Source: Legionella quinlivanii (GTDB lineage Bacteria; Pseudomonadota; Gammaproteobacteria; Legionellales; Legionellaceae). Taken from it: DNA of 64,000 nucleotides. The stretch is from contig NZ_MVJN01000001.1 of assembly GCF_003265995.1 (NCBI RefSeq), forward strand, positions 372,001-436,000. The letters are read 5' to 3'. Positions within the stretch are counted from its first letter, which is position 1, and each line of letters begins with the position of its first letter. Of this stretch, positions 27,501 to 36,032 are shown one piece after another. The notes beneath the pieces are model-generated. The model ran no database searches. It was not told where the DNA came from and saw only the letters and a program-made list of their open reading frames with translations. Made by a program: the position numbers and the translations under genes.

Positions 27501-28338
27501 ATTGAATCTGCTCTAAATTCAGTTTGGCCTGAACGGTTTGCACCTGTCCTTTTTTGATATCAATCCAGGATTTTAAATCCCCGGATCCTTTAAGGTCTTG
27601 CTGCAGATTTTGCGGCAGCAAACTGGTCCACTGTTCAAATTTCCAATCCTCTGATGCAAAATAAATCTGGCCCTCGGTCTGCGCAAGATGATAGGGATCA
27701 ATGGATAAATCAGCGATCAACCGGAAACTGGTCGGCATATTCTGTTCAAGTGCCGCCTCACCGCGGATGCGGTAGCGATCCGCTTTTCTGGAAACTACCA
27801 AATTAAAGCGTTTCACTGGAATGACGCTGCCATTTTGCAGATGAATCTGGGTGGAGAAATGCTTGATAATAATTTTTTGCTGATTAAGTATCCAGGCCAG
27901 AACTGGTGTATAGACAGCAGGATCCAGTTTGAACTCTCCATTACCCAGGTTTAAGCCTTCTATTGACCATTGATTATTGTTTTGACGGATATCCAGATTC
28001 AGATCATCGACATAGAGAACACCGGGCTGTATCTGCCAATGCCACAACGAGCCCAAAAGATTAATACCTACCAGCAGATTTTTTAAATGAATAGCACCCT
28101 CTTTGCCATCGGAAACGCTGACCTGCTTCAATTTAATAACCGGCTCGAACCAGTACCATCCCGTTTCCATGGTCTGGATATGAACAGGCTCTCCTACCAG
28201 GGCAGACAAATGCTTCTCGACTTCTGTTTTATACTGCGAGGCCCAGGGAGTCAGAGCGCGAAACAGGCTGGATATCACTGCCGCAGCAATAATCAATATC
28301 GCCAAGGGTAAACGGCAGCGTTTTAAAAGTTTAGTCAC
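24544..28338 (-). CDS. yhdP: YhdP-family AsmA-like envelope protein (1264 aa)
   Basis: This is a very large protein with an N-terminal membrane anchor (LPLAILIIAAAVISSLFRAL), a long beta-rich periplasmic body and a C-terminal AsmA-like segment (DLRVTPHITASLPIVATIAGGPVVGLATWVASKI) diagnostic of YhdP. In E. coli YhdP, TamB and YdbH are bridge-like carriers of phospholipids between inner and outer membrane. The length matches E. coli YhdP (1266 aa). The start is GTG at 28336-28338 and overlaps the fliJ stop by 8 bases, so it is translated behind the fliHIJ transcript, an unusual partner for a housekeeping envelope gene. Confidence 0.92.
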   Translation of the reverse strand: MTKLLKRCRLPLAILIIAAAVISSLFRALTPWASQYKTEVEKHLSALVGEPVHIQTMETGWYWFEPVIKLKQVSVSDGKEGAIHLKNLLVGINLLGSLWHWQIQPGVLYVDDLNLDIRQNNNQWSIEGLNLGNGEFKLDPAVYTPVLAWILNQQKIIIKHFSTQIHLQNGSVIPVKRFNLVVSRKADRYRIRGEAALEQNMPTSFRLIADLSIDPYHLAQTEGQIYFASEDWKFEQWTSLLPQNLQQDLKGSGDLKSWIDIKKGQVQTVQAKLNLEQIQWRELLNDKTNTIQKFKASLAWTLTQSGWKLTGDEVVLRLNGTKWPKNSFEISYDTQSNAYKTYIKQLNIASALESLPNQLTEKFSSIRSYNPIGFMSDTQLVIKQGQPDWFLSRFSKLGWQNSATVPGIDNFSGVLQWQPGQGRLELDSEDAVIRVEDKPPVKLLLANAALDWKTEDQETTIDIERMVLQHPDLLLKLEGKWSGISNQSRGNLDLTAELEGNKGEQWLKYIPSGKLKPKLDLWLKQGIKQIDHMVAEVHLHGPVAEFPFDQNNGEFLVKGHLRGVDLYYARNWPITRNIEAYLTIDRRSLNVDVVHANLRGIMVDKANLRVNDIGHDRETLLLHAKVNSDSRKGLAYVLASPLKKKLATLKMLQMSGDLSLDFRLEAPLYPENDEILVLGDVDFDNNEVTVHHSLEDLQLSGVSGNLQFDQEGILDSNLKASLLQNPVSILIKSVRKGKPYTEVRLKGKTSIELLKNKLNLALFSLMQGDLWLESTLTLTDDPSDLDHLLIKTNLQGVGINLPAPFGKTSMSKAPLTLDIQFNPEKAVKLNMDYDKRLSASLNFAGKKKEFHLDKGSILFGNGRADQKIKGLQIAGTLPVFNLQQWQNLLAKTKADNQKGIAGLVTFINVHLKKAIVGSYEYNDLGIKASKTPEDSWAIRINQKEMDASLNYDPKFNLIKGSFNRLILGQNKKVEGASCNPDISDMPNMELNINDLRFADWRLGKMTLKAISTRSGWKIDSCTLKSPAYQMTAKGLWSPQQNGSKTEIQSNVELTDLAKGLEQFNISPVVEGQEGAIRFSGNWTGGFQDFSIDNLKGNMSIILKNGRITHLSSDTEEKLGLGKLLSILSLQTIPRRLKLDFSDLSNDGYSFDIFEGNFNIAQGMMTTQDSYIDGPIAYASMKGNLDISRQLYNLDLRVTPHITASLPIVATIAGGPVVGLATWVASKIINQGMQKISGYTYKISGPWKQPVVAQDKIFRKKKQQA

Positions 28339-28807
28339 CAGTTTTTTTTGAATGGGTTATTGAACCCTTACTATACCATTGCTTGAGCGCGTACTCATCA
28401 CTTTCTTTCTGATCCAGACGTTCTTGCTCGCTTTTTTTCTCGTCATACAGCTTTTTCAGCAGCTCAAGCACTACATCCTGTTCTGCTTTAGCCTGAAAAT
28501 AGGTTTTTTCAAGTTGCGATCGCTGTTTCGCAAGAGAAGCCAGATGCTGATTCATTTGGCCTAAGGCCTGATCCAGTTGCGTGATAAATTCGATACGGTT
28601 TCGCATACGCCCGATTTCGCAACCAGCATTGCCCAACTGATGCAACTGCTCCACATAATCCTGACGATAGACCAGTAATTGCTCATGTTTGGTTTTGCCG
28701 GCATGAAACTGATCCCGAGCCAGCTGCCAGTTTTTTGCAGCTTCCAAAACTGCCTGCTCTCTGATTTTAAGAATTTGCAGCAGCTGATTAATAGGTGCCT
28801 GACTCAT
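28331..28807 (-). CDS. fliJ: Flagellar export chaperone FliJ
   Basis: This is a 158-aa coiled-coil protein, nearly all helical, with heptad-like runs (EFITQLDQALGQMNQHLASLAKQRSQLEKTYFQAKAEQ). FliJ sits in the ATPase ring of the flagellar export apparatus. Identification rests on size, coiled-coil nature and its place directly after fliI, as in other flagellar operons; FliJ sequences are poorly conserved. Confidence 0.87.
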   Translation of the reverse strand: MSQAPINQLLQILKIREQAVLEAAKNWQLARDQFHAGKTKHEQLLVYRQDYVEQLHQLGNAGCEIGRMRNRIEFITQLDQALGQMNQHLASLAKQRSQLEKTYFQAKAEQDVVLELLKKLYDEKKSEQERLDQKESDEYALKQWYSKGSITHSKKTGD

Positions 28808-28810
28808 AGT

Positions 28811-30151
28811 TTATTTTTCCAAAATTGCTGCCAACTCCCTTAGCTTTGACAAACTTTCCTCTTGATTAACGCACTGATTCATATCCTGAGAAATATAGTC
28901 TCTTATCTGATCGCGGCAAAGTATCGCCTTATCCAATTGCTTGTCTGTTCCCTTTGTATAAGCCCCCAGCAGGATCATATCCTTATTTTTTTCATAAATA
29001 GACAGATATTTTTTTAAAACAAGCATAGCCTTTATCTGGCTTTGCGGCACAATGTTTGGCATAACCCGGCTGATGGATGCCTCAAGATCAATTGCGGGAT
29101 ATTGCCCTGCTTCCGCGAGGCTTCTGTTTAATACAATATGTCCATCCAGAATCGCACGGGCGGCATCTGCAATGGGATCCTGCTGATCGTCCCCTTCTGT
29201 AAGAACAGTATAGAATGCAGTGATTGAACCTCTCCCTGGCATGGCATTTCCTGCTCGTTCGATCAATTGAGGGAGTTTGGCAAATACCGAAGGTGGATAG
29301 CCTTTGGTTGCCGGGGGTTCGCCTATAGACAATGCAATTTCCCTTTGTGCCTGTGCAAAACGAGTCAGAGAATCCATCAGCAACAATACATGCTTGCCCT
29401 GATCCCGATAATATTCCGCGATACTGGTAGCAACCATTGCGCCATGCAGACGCATCAAGGGACTTTCATCAGCCGGTGCAGCGATCACAACTGCCCGTTT
29501 TAAACCCATTTCGCCAAGATTAGTTTCAATGAATTCTTTTACCTCGCGCCCGCGCTCTCCAATTAAACCGACCACCACCAGGTCAGCAGCAGTGAATCGG
29601 CTCATCATGCCCAGCAATACTGATTTACCGACGCCGCTGCCGGCAAACAGGCCAATTCGCTGACCTCGCCCAATGGTTAGCAAGCCGTTAATTGCTCGAA
29701 TCCCGACATCAAGTACTGTATCAATGTTAGCTCTTTTTAAAGGATTGACGGGGGCACTAATGAGAGGATAATTCTCAATAATTTCAAGCTTTTCCCCGCC
29801 ATCAATCGCTTCTCCCGCCCCATTCAGAACTCGGCCCAACAGCTGGGCTCCTACTCTTACCTCAGCAATCCGCCCGGTGGGCGTTATGAGCATGCCAGGA
29901 GCAATTCCCTGAGTATGACTAATCGACATCAGATAGGAGGCATCATCATCAAAACCGACAATTTCTGCCTCAACACGCTCTGAAGCAGACAATTTGACCC
30001 AGCATAATGCTCCTACAGGTTGTTGAAATCCGCGGGCTTCAAGAGTTAAGCCTACCGCGCGGCTTATTCTGCCGCGTCGAAGCAAACCGCTTGCAGAGCG
30101 TTTTCTTAATCGTTTTAAAAGTGGAACCAGGCGGGATTCATAATGAATCAT
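28811..30151 (-). CDS. fliI: Flagellum-specific ATP synthase FliI
   Basis: This ATPase of the flagellar type III export system is homologous to the F1 beta subunit. Seen are the P-loop GLFAGSGVGKSVLLGMM, the segments GLIGERGREVKEFIE and LLLMDSLTRFAQAQREIALSIGEPPATKGYPPSVF, and the Q-rich DGHIVLNRSLAEAGQYPAIDLEASISRVMP. The ATG at 30151 (MIHYESRLVPLLKRL) fits homologues; the frame is open 9 codons further. It overlaps the end of fliH. Next are fliJ and yhdP. Confidence 0.96.
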   Translation of the reverse strand: MIHYESRLVPLLKRLRKRSASGLLRRGRISRAVGLTLEARGFQQPVGALCWVKLSASERVEAEIVGFDDDASYLMSISHTQGIAPGMLITPTGRIAEVRVGAQLLGRVLNGAGEAIDGGEKLEIIENYPLISAPVNPLKRANIDTVLDVGIRAINGLLTIGRGQRIGLFAGSGVGKSVLLGMMSRFTAADLVVVGLIGERGREVKEFIETNLGEMGLKRAVVIAAPADESPLMRLHGAMVATSIAEYYRDQGKHVLLLMDSLTRFAQAQREIALSIGEPPATKGYPPSVFAKLPQLIERAGNAMPGRGSITAFYTVLTEGDDQQDPIADAARAILDGHIVLNRSLAEAGQYPAIDLEASISRVMPNIVPQSQIKAMLVLKKYLSIYEKNKDMILLGAYTKGTDKQLDKAILCRDQIRDYISQDMNQCVNQEESLSKLRELAAILEK

Positions 30152-30806
30152 AGAAATCATCCAGGGAATTATCATCACTTGAAGGGATGCTCATTTCCAG
30201 ACTGAACTGCTCAGAAAATAATTGTGCAAATCGCGCTTTAAGCCGCCCATCAAGCTCAGTGTAGGCACCCTTTAAATAGAAATCCCCGCGCATCAGATTA
30301 GCATCTTCTTGTAAAATATCGGTGATTACTGCTACTTTTTGCTTATCCAAATGATTTTTTAACCATTCGACGTCCAAAGGATGCATGGTCAGCTGCTTAT
30401 TTCCTTTAACGGACGGCAATTCCTTCTTAATCTCTTCAACCAGACACAAAACCTTCTCAGGATTACAACTCAACTCAAGCCCGATGCAGGATTCACAAAT
30501 CCAGAAAATGGTTTGCACAATTTCGTCACAGACTTCCTTATCCAGCAAACGGATGGGGTTTTGAAAAAAATCAATCCATTCCAGTAATCTGGATTTGAGC
30601 GACTCTATTTCAGAAACAGCATTTGCCATGCCTTCCTTATATCCCGCCAAGCGAGCCTCTTCCCGTAAACGCTGGCACTCCGCCTCAAAAATTGCCTGTG
30701 TATCAACCGGTGAGGGCGGCGATTCGGATACAGGTGCTTTTAAATCCCAGGGGCAAAATTCATTTTGACTGGCGTTTTCATGGAAGGGTTCAAACTCTTT
30801 TTCCAT
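30138..30806 (-). CDS. fliH: Flagellar assembly protein FliH
   Basis: This is the negative regulator and stator of the FliI ATPase. The 222-aa protein has a charged N-terminal region including FEAECQRLREEARLAGYKEGMANAVSEIESLKSRLLEWIDFF, the usual FliH helix, and the C-terminal FliH domain pattern with LTMHPLDVEWLKNHL. Normally fliH follows fliG directly. Here a 661-aa gene on the other strand lies between, so fliH-fliI-fliJ must be started from a promoter in the 30807-30997 gap, where I found no clear sigma-54 or sigma-28 site. Confidence 0.9.
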   Translation of the reverse strand: MEKEFEPFHENASQNEFCPWDLKAPVSESPPSPVDTQAIFEAECQRLREEARLAGYKEGMANAVSEIESLKSRLLEWIDFFQNPIRLLDKEVCDEIVQTIFWICESCIGLELSCNPEKVLCLVEEIKKELPSVKGNKQLTMHPLDVEWLKNHLDKQKVAVITDILQEDANLMRGDFYLKGAYTELDGRLKARFAQLFSEQFSLEMSIPSSDDNSLDDFYDSL

Positions 30807-30930
30807 TCGCTGTCATCCCTAACTCCAACAGACATGCGGGCTAGTATCACAAAAAAAAACTTTGAAAACAAATTAATTTTAGTGAATGCAATTGCATGTA
30901 GTTGAATCATTTCTGATCTTTATCGAATCA

Positions 30931-30964
30931 CTTAAGCAAATATTAAGCATTGAAAGCTTATAAT
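30931..30964 (+). promoter_or_regulatory. PmrA-box-like repeat and -10 before the 661-aa gene
   Basis: Half-sites CTTAAGCAA (30931-30939) and ATTAAGCATT (30942-30951) share TTAAGCA at an 11-bp period, as in the PmrA box. TATAAT (30959-30964) follows 10 bases after the second TTAAGC. The start codon is at 30998 with GAGGGGA just before it. The half-sites deviate from consensus at the T after TTAA. Confidence 0.5.
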
Positions 30965-30997
30965 AATTAGAAGCGGTTTATAAGCACTGAGGGGACA

Positions 30998-32983
30998 ATG
31001 GCTATTACGCTCAAAAATCTTGAGTCCATTGACCAATCCATTCAAAAAGAATTTGAACAATGGATTAAAAGCCATGTGCCTGAAACTGTCAAAGATACCG
31101 ACCAGATAAAAACATCCCAGTATAGCATCTTGAACTACCCTGCGTTATGGTCCGGCGCACGGTTGTTTGAAACACGAATCAACGCAGCTAAAAGCAAGGA
31201 AAAACCTGCTTCTGAGTCAATTGAAGAACTCATTGAAAAATCTAAAAAAGCAAACAAGAAAGACGAGAAGGCTTTAAAAGAGATCCTTGCTTTTGAAAAA
31301 TTATTCAAAAAGCAATCTGAATATTTTAAAGAAAAAGCACTGATTCAATTTGTTAACAAAACCATCGATGATCTATCCATCGCCAATGACGATGCAGCCA
31401 AATCAATTAATCAGATTAAAGATAAAATACGAAATCTTTTTTCAGCCAATGCCTTACTGAAATTACAAAGGCGATATGATTGCCTGCAAACTCATCGACA
31501 AATCAGTTTACTTTGTCAGGAATTGCGCACTTTTGCGGATGCAAAAAATAAAGACGCCCTCGAAACGATTATTCAGCTGGAAGTCTTGGGAAAACGAGTC
31601 ATCGATGGACAATATGAACATGCCAAAAAAATGACCCTGACGGAGGCTATTGGCTACGATGTGGCTACAGCAACCTCTTTAATCGGATGGGTCACTGGCT
31701 TTCCAGCAGCCATTCTCGGTTTGGCAGGAATCTTTTTTCCACCCTTGCTTGTACCTGCCGGGATCATCGGTACTATAAGCTTCATATCCTACGCAGCCTC
31801 TATTATTTCAGTTGCCAATATGGCGCATCAGGCCTTTGCCTATGGCCGCTCTCCCCACCCCAGAGACTTTTGGTGGATGGTCATGGATGTGGTTCTGGCA
31901 CCGGTAAACCTGGCCGGTGGTGCTATCTTTTCCTCATTCGCCAATTTGGCAAAACCAATTAAGCATCTACCGAATGTGATCAATGTAGTTGGCGACTGGT
32001 GGAATAATGTATTTTCGAATATTCTGCCTGATGTATTTTTTGTTAAAGACTCCTATGAAGATAGCAAAAAGATTGGGGCCACCTATACTGCTCGCGGCCA
32101 GTTACGAAATTCGCCCACGGCCAGTTCCTGGAAGCAAATGGCAAGCGCTCTTTCGCAAATGGAAAGTGACGCAGCGTCAAAAATCCGAAATACTAAAGAA
32201 GAAATTGCTCTGGTAAAAGCAGACAGCAAACTCAGACCTGTAACATCAGAAGTGGTTCAGGACAAGGAATCCTTGTTAAAAAATCTCAAAGAGCAGCTTG
32301 ATGATTCTCCTGATTTTAAGAATATTCATCAGGCCCTGGACGATTATTTCGGACTGGAAAGCAAACTACCCAAATCACATCAGTATGTTAATACTAAAGA
32401 GTATCGGGAAGAAATTTATCGCAAATCCTGTGCTCTGGTTAATCTTCTTGAAGCCTGTAATCAACTGACCAGCGGTAATCAGGAACTGGCTGAACCCCAG
32501 GGGCTTATCAATCAAATTGCTCAGAATGCCAGAGTGATTGAACAGCATTTGAATAATACTTATCAGAAATTACTGAGCTCCCGACCCGCTGGCGAAACCG
32601 CAGCTCACAGCAGAGACTTTGCTTTCGTCAGATTATCCAGTCCTGCAGAAAGTCTGCAATTTACGAAAAGTCATCAGGCGGGGATTCTTCTTTGGGATAA
32701 GGGATTCATGGGCACCAGAATATCCAGGGAGGCTGAGGCTGTTTTAAAGGCAGTAAAAGCTTATAAAGAGTTAGATCCTGATGTGTCCAGAACTCTGCGG
32801 TTATCTGCATTAAATGCTATTGCTGAGCAATGCAAAAATTATATCGACCTCAATAAAGCTAATCCAAAGAAAGGAAGACTCCAGTATGTGGAAAAACTTG
32901 CTGAAACAGTGAAGAATGAAAAAGCAGCCCTGGAAGAGTTTTCAGCAGAAGAGCCCGTACTGGTGGAGTTTAAAGCAAAATAA
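30998..32983 (+). CDS. Orphan protein with membrane hairpin, putative Dot/Icm effector (661 aa)
   Basis: No family is recognised. There is a charged helical N-terminal part (1-215), then two long hydrophobic stretches (about 226-275 and 291-317, with GFPAAILGLAGIFFPPLLVP and FWWMVMDVVLAPVNLAGGAI), then a coiled-coil-like C-terminal half. The end EEFSAEEPVLVEFKAK is a clear E-block, the glutamate-rich Dot/Icm export signal. It has a good ribosome site and a PmrA-box-like promoter. It sits between fliG and fliH on the opposite strand, breaking a usually continuous flagellar operon. Membrane insertion in a host organelle is a plausible but untested role. Confidence 0.72.
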   Translation: MAITLKNLESIDQSIQKEFEQWIKSHVPETVKDTDQIKTSQYSILNYPALWSGARLFETRINAAKSKEKPASESIEELIEKSKKANKKDEKALKEILAFEKLFKKQSEYFKEKALIQFVNKTIDDLSIANDDAAKSINQIKDKIRNLFSANALLKLQRRYDCLQTHRQISLLCQELRTFADAKNKDALETIIQLEVLGKRVIDGQYEHAKKMTLTEAIGYDVATATSLIGWVTGFPAAILGLAGIFFPPLLVPAGIIGTISFISYAASIISVANMAHQAFAYGRSPHPRDFWWMVMDVVLAPVNLAGGAIFSSFANLAKPIKHLPNVINVVGDWWNNVFSNILPDVFFVKDSYEDSKKIGATYTARGQLRNSPTASSWKQMASALSQMESDAASKIRNTKEEIALVKADSKLRPVTSEVVQDKESLLKNLKEQLDDSPDFKNIHQALDDYFGLESKLPKSHQYVNTKEYREEIYRKSCALVNLLEACNQLTSGNQELAEPQGLINQIAQNARVIEQHLNNTYQKLLSSRPAGETAAHSRDFAFVRLSSPAESLQFTKSHQAGILLWDKGFMGTRISREAEAVLKAVKAYKELDPDVSRTLRLSALNAIAEQCKNYIDLNKANPKKGRLQYVEKLAETVKNEKAALEEFSAEEPVLVEFKAK

Positions 32984-33006
32984 GTTATTCTCTTCACCAA
33001 ATAGCT

Positions 33007-33996
33007 CTAAATCATCTCATCCCCTCCTTTCGTTCCCAGTGCAATCTTCCCTTCTTCGGCAAGACTTCGTGCCAATGCAAGAATATCGCGCTGCGCTTTC
33101 TCAACCTCACTAACCTTAACAGGACCTTGCATTTCCAAATCATCTCGTAATAAATCAGCAGCCCGCTTTGACATATTACCAAATATCTTGTCTTTCACCG
33201 GTTCCGTAGTGCCTTTCAATGCCAATAAAAGTTGCTCGGAGGGTATATCACGAAGAAGGGTTTGCACGCTGCGATTATCCATATCTACAAGGTTTTCAAA
33301 GACAAACATTTTGTCTTTTATCTTCTCACAGATTTCCTGATCCCAGGCGTTTATTTTTTCAAGCACTTCTTCTTCTACGGAGCCTTCCAGAAAATTGATA
33401 ACATCAGCTACTGTTTTAATGCCTCCTACTGAAGCTGTTTTACTAATTTTTTGTCCGCTTAATTGCTTTTCAATCACTTTACCAAGCTCAGAAATTGCCT
33501 CTGGCTTGACGGTATCAATCGTGCACATGCGCAAAAGCACCTCTGCGCGTTTCTCGCCCGTGAAATAGCTGACCACTTCGGCAGCCTGCTCGCTATCCAG
33601 GTGAATTAAAATGGTAGCGATAATTTGTGGATGTTCGTTGCGGATTACATCTGCTATAGAGCGTCCATCAAGCCATTTTAATCGGTTCAGACCGCTGTCT
33701 TTATCAGAAACTAAAATCCGGTCGATAAAGGGCGTGGCTCTCTCCTCACCCAGTGCATTGATTAATACCGTACGAAGATAGTTTTCCGCATCGACGGTGA
33801 GGCTGGTTTGTTCTTCTATAGCGTTTAAAAATTCTCCCAGCACATTTTGCATTTTTGCCTTACTGACACTGCTCAAAGTCGAGATTGCCATTCCGACCTT
33901 TTGAACCTGACGAGGCTCCAGATGTTTTAACACTTCAGCAGCATTTTTTTCCCCCATGCCGAGTAATAAAATGGCCGCTCTTTCTATTCCATCCAT
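33007..33996 (-). CDS. fliG: Flagellar motor switch protein FliG
   Basis: This rotor protein joins the MS-ring FliF to the C-ring and receives torque from MotA. The 329-aa length is normal. Markers are GIERAAILLLGMGEKNAAEVLKHL at the N-terminus, the middle EHPQIIATILIHLDSEQAAEVVSYF segment with the EHPQ motif, and the C-terminal MFVFENLVDMDNRSVQTLLRDI plus MSKRAADLLRDDLE torque helix. It starts 5 bases after fliF. The next gene on its strand, fliH, is displaced by the inserted orphan. Confidence 0.97.
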   Translation of the reverse strand: MDGIERAAILLLGMGEKNAAEVLKHLEPRQVQKVGMAISTLSSVSKAKMQNVLGEFLNAIEEQTSLTVDAENYLRTVLINALGEERATPFIDRILVSDKDSGLNRLKWLDGRSIADVIRNEHPQIIATILIHLDSEQAAEVVSYFTGEKRAEVLLRMCTIDTVKPEAISELGKVIEKQLSGQKISKTASVGGIKTVADVINFLEGSVEEEVLEKINAWDQEICEKIKDKMFVFENLVDMDNRSVQTLLRDIPSEQLLLALKGTTEPVKDKIFGNMSKRAADLLRDDLEMQGPVKVSEVEKAQRDILALARSLAEEGKIALGTKGGDEMI

Positions 33997-34000
33997 AACA

Positions 34001-35617
34001 TTATCCTCGATCTACCCAGGTCTTGACCACCTGCGCAACCCGCTTTGGTTCTTTATCCACCACTTGGCGCAATAAAGCCAGTTGCGTTTCATAGTCATTG
34101 GCATTTGAAGGCAGCATGCCTTGCCCCTGATAGGTCAGTTCACTTTGCTGCTCTTCCTCAACCTCTTCAGAACGGTTGCTTGCAAGGGTTTTGAATAAAG
34201 GACGAAACACTCCGAATACCAGACCAAGAACAAATAAGCCCCCTAAACTCTGCTTTACAATGGACCAAAATGTGCTGGTCTGCCAAAAATGGGGTTCAGG
34301 GATAGGTTCAATAGGATCAGGTTTTACAAAATTACTATTCACTACATTAAGACTATCGCCTCTTTCGGTATTAAGACCGATTGCGTCTGAAACCAGCGCC
34401 TTGACCTGATCCAGCTCTTTAGCCGTTAAGGGCTTTAATACCATTTTTTTGGTTTTCGGATCCAGCACCGGGCGGTTATCAATCAACACAGCCACAGTTA
34501 AACGTTTAATACTGCCAGGCTGATTTTTGGTGTGGCTCACAGTCTTGTCCAGCTCAAAATTCTTGACTACTTGTTTCTGCATATCATTGGAATCGGTTTG
34601 CTCTTGACTGGCCGGGGTTGGGGTGTTGGGCGCATTTTTATTTTGCCCTTTGCCCTGTAAATTAGCGTTCTTTGGAGGAGAGTTAGAGAGTGAACCGGCA
34701 ACCCCGCCTGCATTGGCTGTTTTGCGCTGCTCTTCTACCAGCTGCTCACTACGTACCGCACCGCCATCAGGATTATAGAGCTCCTGAGTCTGCTCGAAAT
34801 CGGTAAAATCGATATCTGCTGAAACTTTGGCCTTCACTTTTCCAAAACCAAGCAAGGGCGTTAAAATGTCCTGTATTTTCTGAGCGTATTGCTGCTCCAG
34901 AGTCTGACGGTAATCAAGATATTTTTCGGAACTGCTGAACACAGAACCGCCACCACCCTCATTTAATAATTGCCCATTTTGATCAACAACAGTTACTCTG
35001 CTTGCCGACAAGTTGGGAATACTCGAGGCAACCAGGTTAATAATGGATGCAATCGCCTGTTTTTTTAACTCCACACCGGGATAAATATCAATGAATACTG
35101 AAGCGCTGGGTTCGCGGCTATCGCGTACGAAAGCCGATTCCCGTGGAATGGCCAGGTGAACACGCGCCGATTTAATATCATGCAACTGGCTGATGGTTCT
35201 GGCTAACTCGGCCTCCAGTGCCTGTTTGTATCGGGCATTTTCCATGAATTGGCTGGTGGTAAATGTATTTCCATTAGCAAATAATTCCGAGATTGGGTTA
35301 TTACCACGCGGCAAGCCTTCGGCAGCCAGTTTTAAGCGGGCAGTCTGCACATCGCTGCTGGGAACCATGATGGTGCCATAGGTTTCATCCAGCTTGAAAG
35401 GAATCGCGTTACGTTGCAATGTATCCATCACATCGGTTGAATCACGCGGACTTAACTGGCTGTACAACGGCATATAACTCGGCGTGCGTGACCAGAGAAC
35501 AACAGCAACACCAATTGCCACACTCGCTGCAAGGCCAATCATCAGGCCTAATTGTTTGGCAATGGGTAAGCGGGTAAACTTTGTGGCCGCATTGGCCGCA
35601 GTATCAGCCAAGGCCAT
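34001..35617 (-). CDS. fliF: Flagellar MS-ring protein FliF
   Basis: This inner-membrane ring protein is the base of the flagellum. There is a membrane helix near residues 24-45 (LGLMIGLAASVAIGVAVVLW), ring-building motif domains (YMPLYSQLSPRDSTDVMDTLQRNAIPFKL and ARVHLAIPRESAFVRDSREPSASVFI), a low-complexity linker (about 300-345), and a second membrane helix near 450-480 followed by the FliG-binding tail. The 538-aa length is normal. It follows fliE at 48 bases. Confidence 0.97.
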   Translation of the reverse strand: MALADTAANAATKFTRLPIAKQLGLMIGLAASVAIGVAVVLWSRTPSYMPLYSQLSPRDSTDVMDTLQRNAIPFKLDETYGTIMVPSSDVQTARLKLAAEGLPRGNNPISELFANGNTFTTSQFMENARYKQALEAELARTISQLHDIKSARVHLAIPRESAFVRDSREPSASVFIDIYPGVELKKQAIASIINLVASSIPNLSASRVTVVDQNGQLLNEGGGGSVFSSSEKYLDYRQTLEQQYAQKIQDILTPLLGFGKVKAKVSADIDFTDFEQTQELYNPDGGAVRSEQLVEEQRKTANAGGVAGSLSNSPPKNANLQGKGQNKNAPNTPTPASQEQTDSNDMQKQVVKNFELDKTVSHTKNQPGSIKRLTVAVLIDNRPVLDPKTKKMVLKPLTAKELDQVKALVSDAIGLNTERGDSLNVVNSNFVKPDPIEPIPEPHFWQTSTFWSIVKQSLGGLFVLGLVFGVFRPLFKTLASNRSEEVEEEQQSELTYQGQGMLPSNANDYETQLALLRQVVDKEPKRVAQVVKTWVDRG

Positions 35618-35665
35618 GACATACTCCTGTCATTATTAACTTACTTCCTGTATAGATTGCCCGGA

Positions 35666-35980
35666 TTAGACCGGCATATTCATAATATCCTGATAAGCCT
35701 GAACCAGTTTGTTTCTGACTCTAAGTGTTGCTTCAAAAGCTATATTCGATTTTTGGGCTGCTATCATAACATCCCCCAGGCTTACATTGGCAGCGCCCAC
35801 CTCAAACTGGTTTCGCAAATGATCAGCCGTCTGACTCAACTGATTAACCTCTCCCATCGCATTGTGAAAAATGTCACCAAAAGAGGTCGTAGCAGGAGTC
35901 AGTTCGGGGGCTTTTCCCTGCGCTTCAGCAGCCATGACTCGCATTTGATTGAACAGTGAAACCGTATTCACATCAGTCAT
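35666..35980 (-). CDS. fliE: Flagellar hook-basal body protein FliE
   Basis: This 104-aa proximal rod/MS-ring junction protein is the first substrate of the export apparatus. The C-terminal signature VSLGDVMIAAQKSNIAFEATLRVRNKLVQAYQDIMNMPV is conserved in the family. On its strand TGGCAC (a -24-like box) lies in the 52-bp gap behind fleR, but no good -12 GC follows, so read-through from fleR is equally likely. Confidence 0.95.
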   Translation of the reverse strand: MTDVNTVSLFNQMRVMAAEAQGKAPELTPATTSFGDIFHNAMGEVNQLSQTADHLRNQFEVGAANVSLGDVMIAAQKSNIAFEATLRVRNKLVQAYQDIMNMPV

Positions 35981-36032
35981 TTCTTTTTACCTGCGTTTTT
36001 ATTTAACTGATACAATCCGGGCTTGTGCCAGA

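Noticed and set aside
35981-36032. Sigma-54 promoter in front of fliE
   Set aside because: A good TGGCAC -24 box is present, but the -12 position lacks GC at the needed 10-base spacing, so it is not listed as a promoter.
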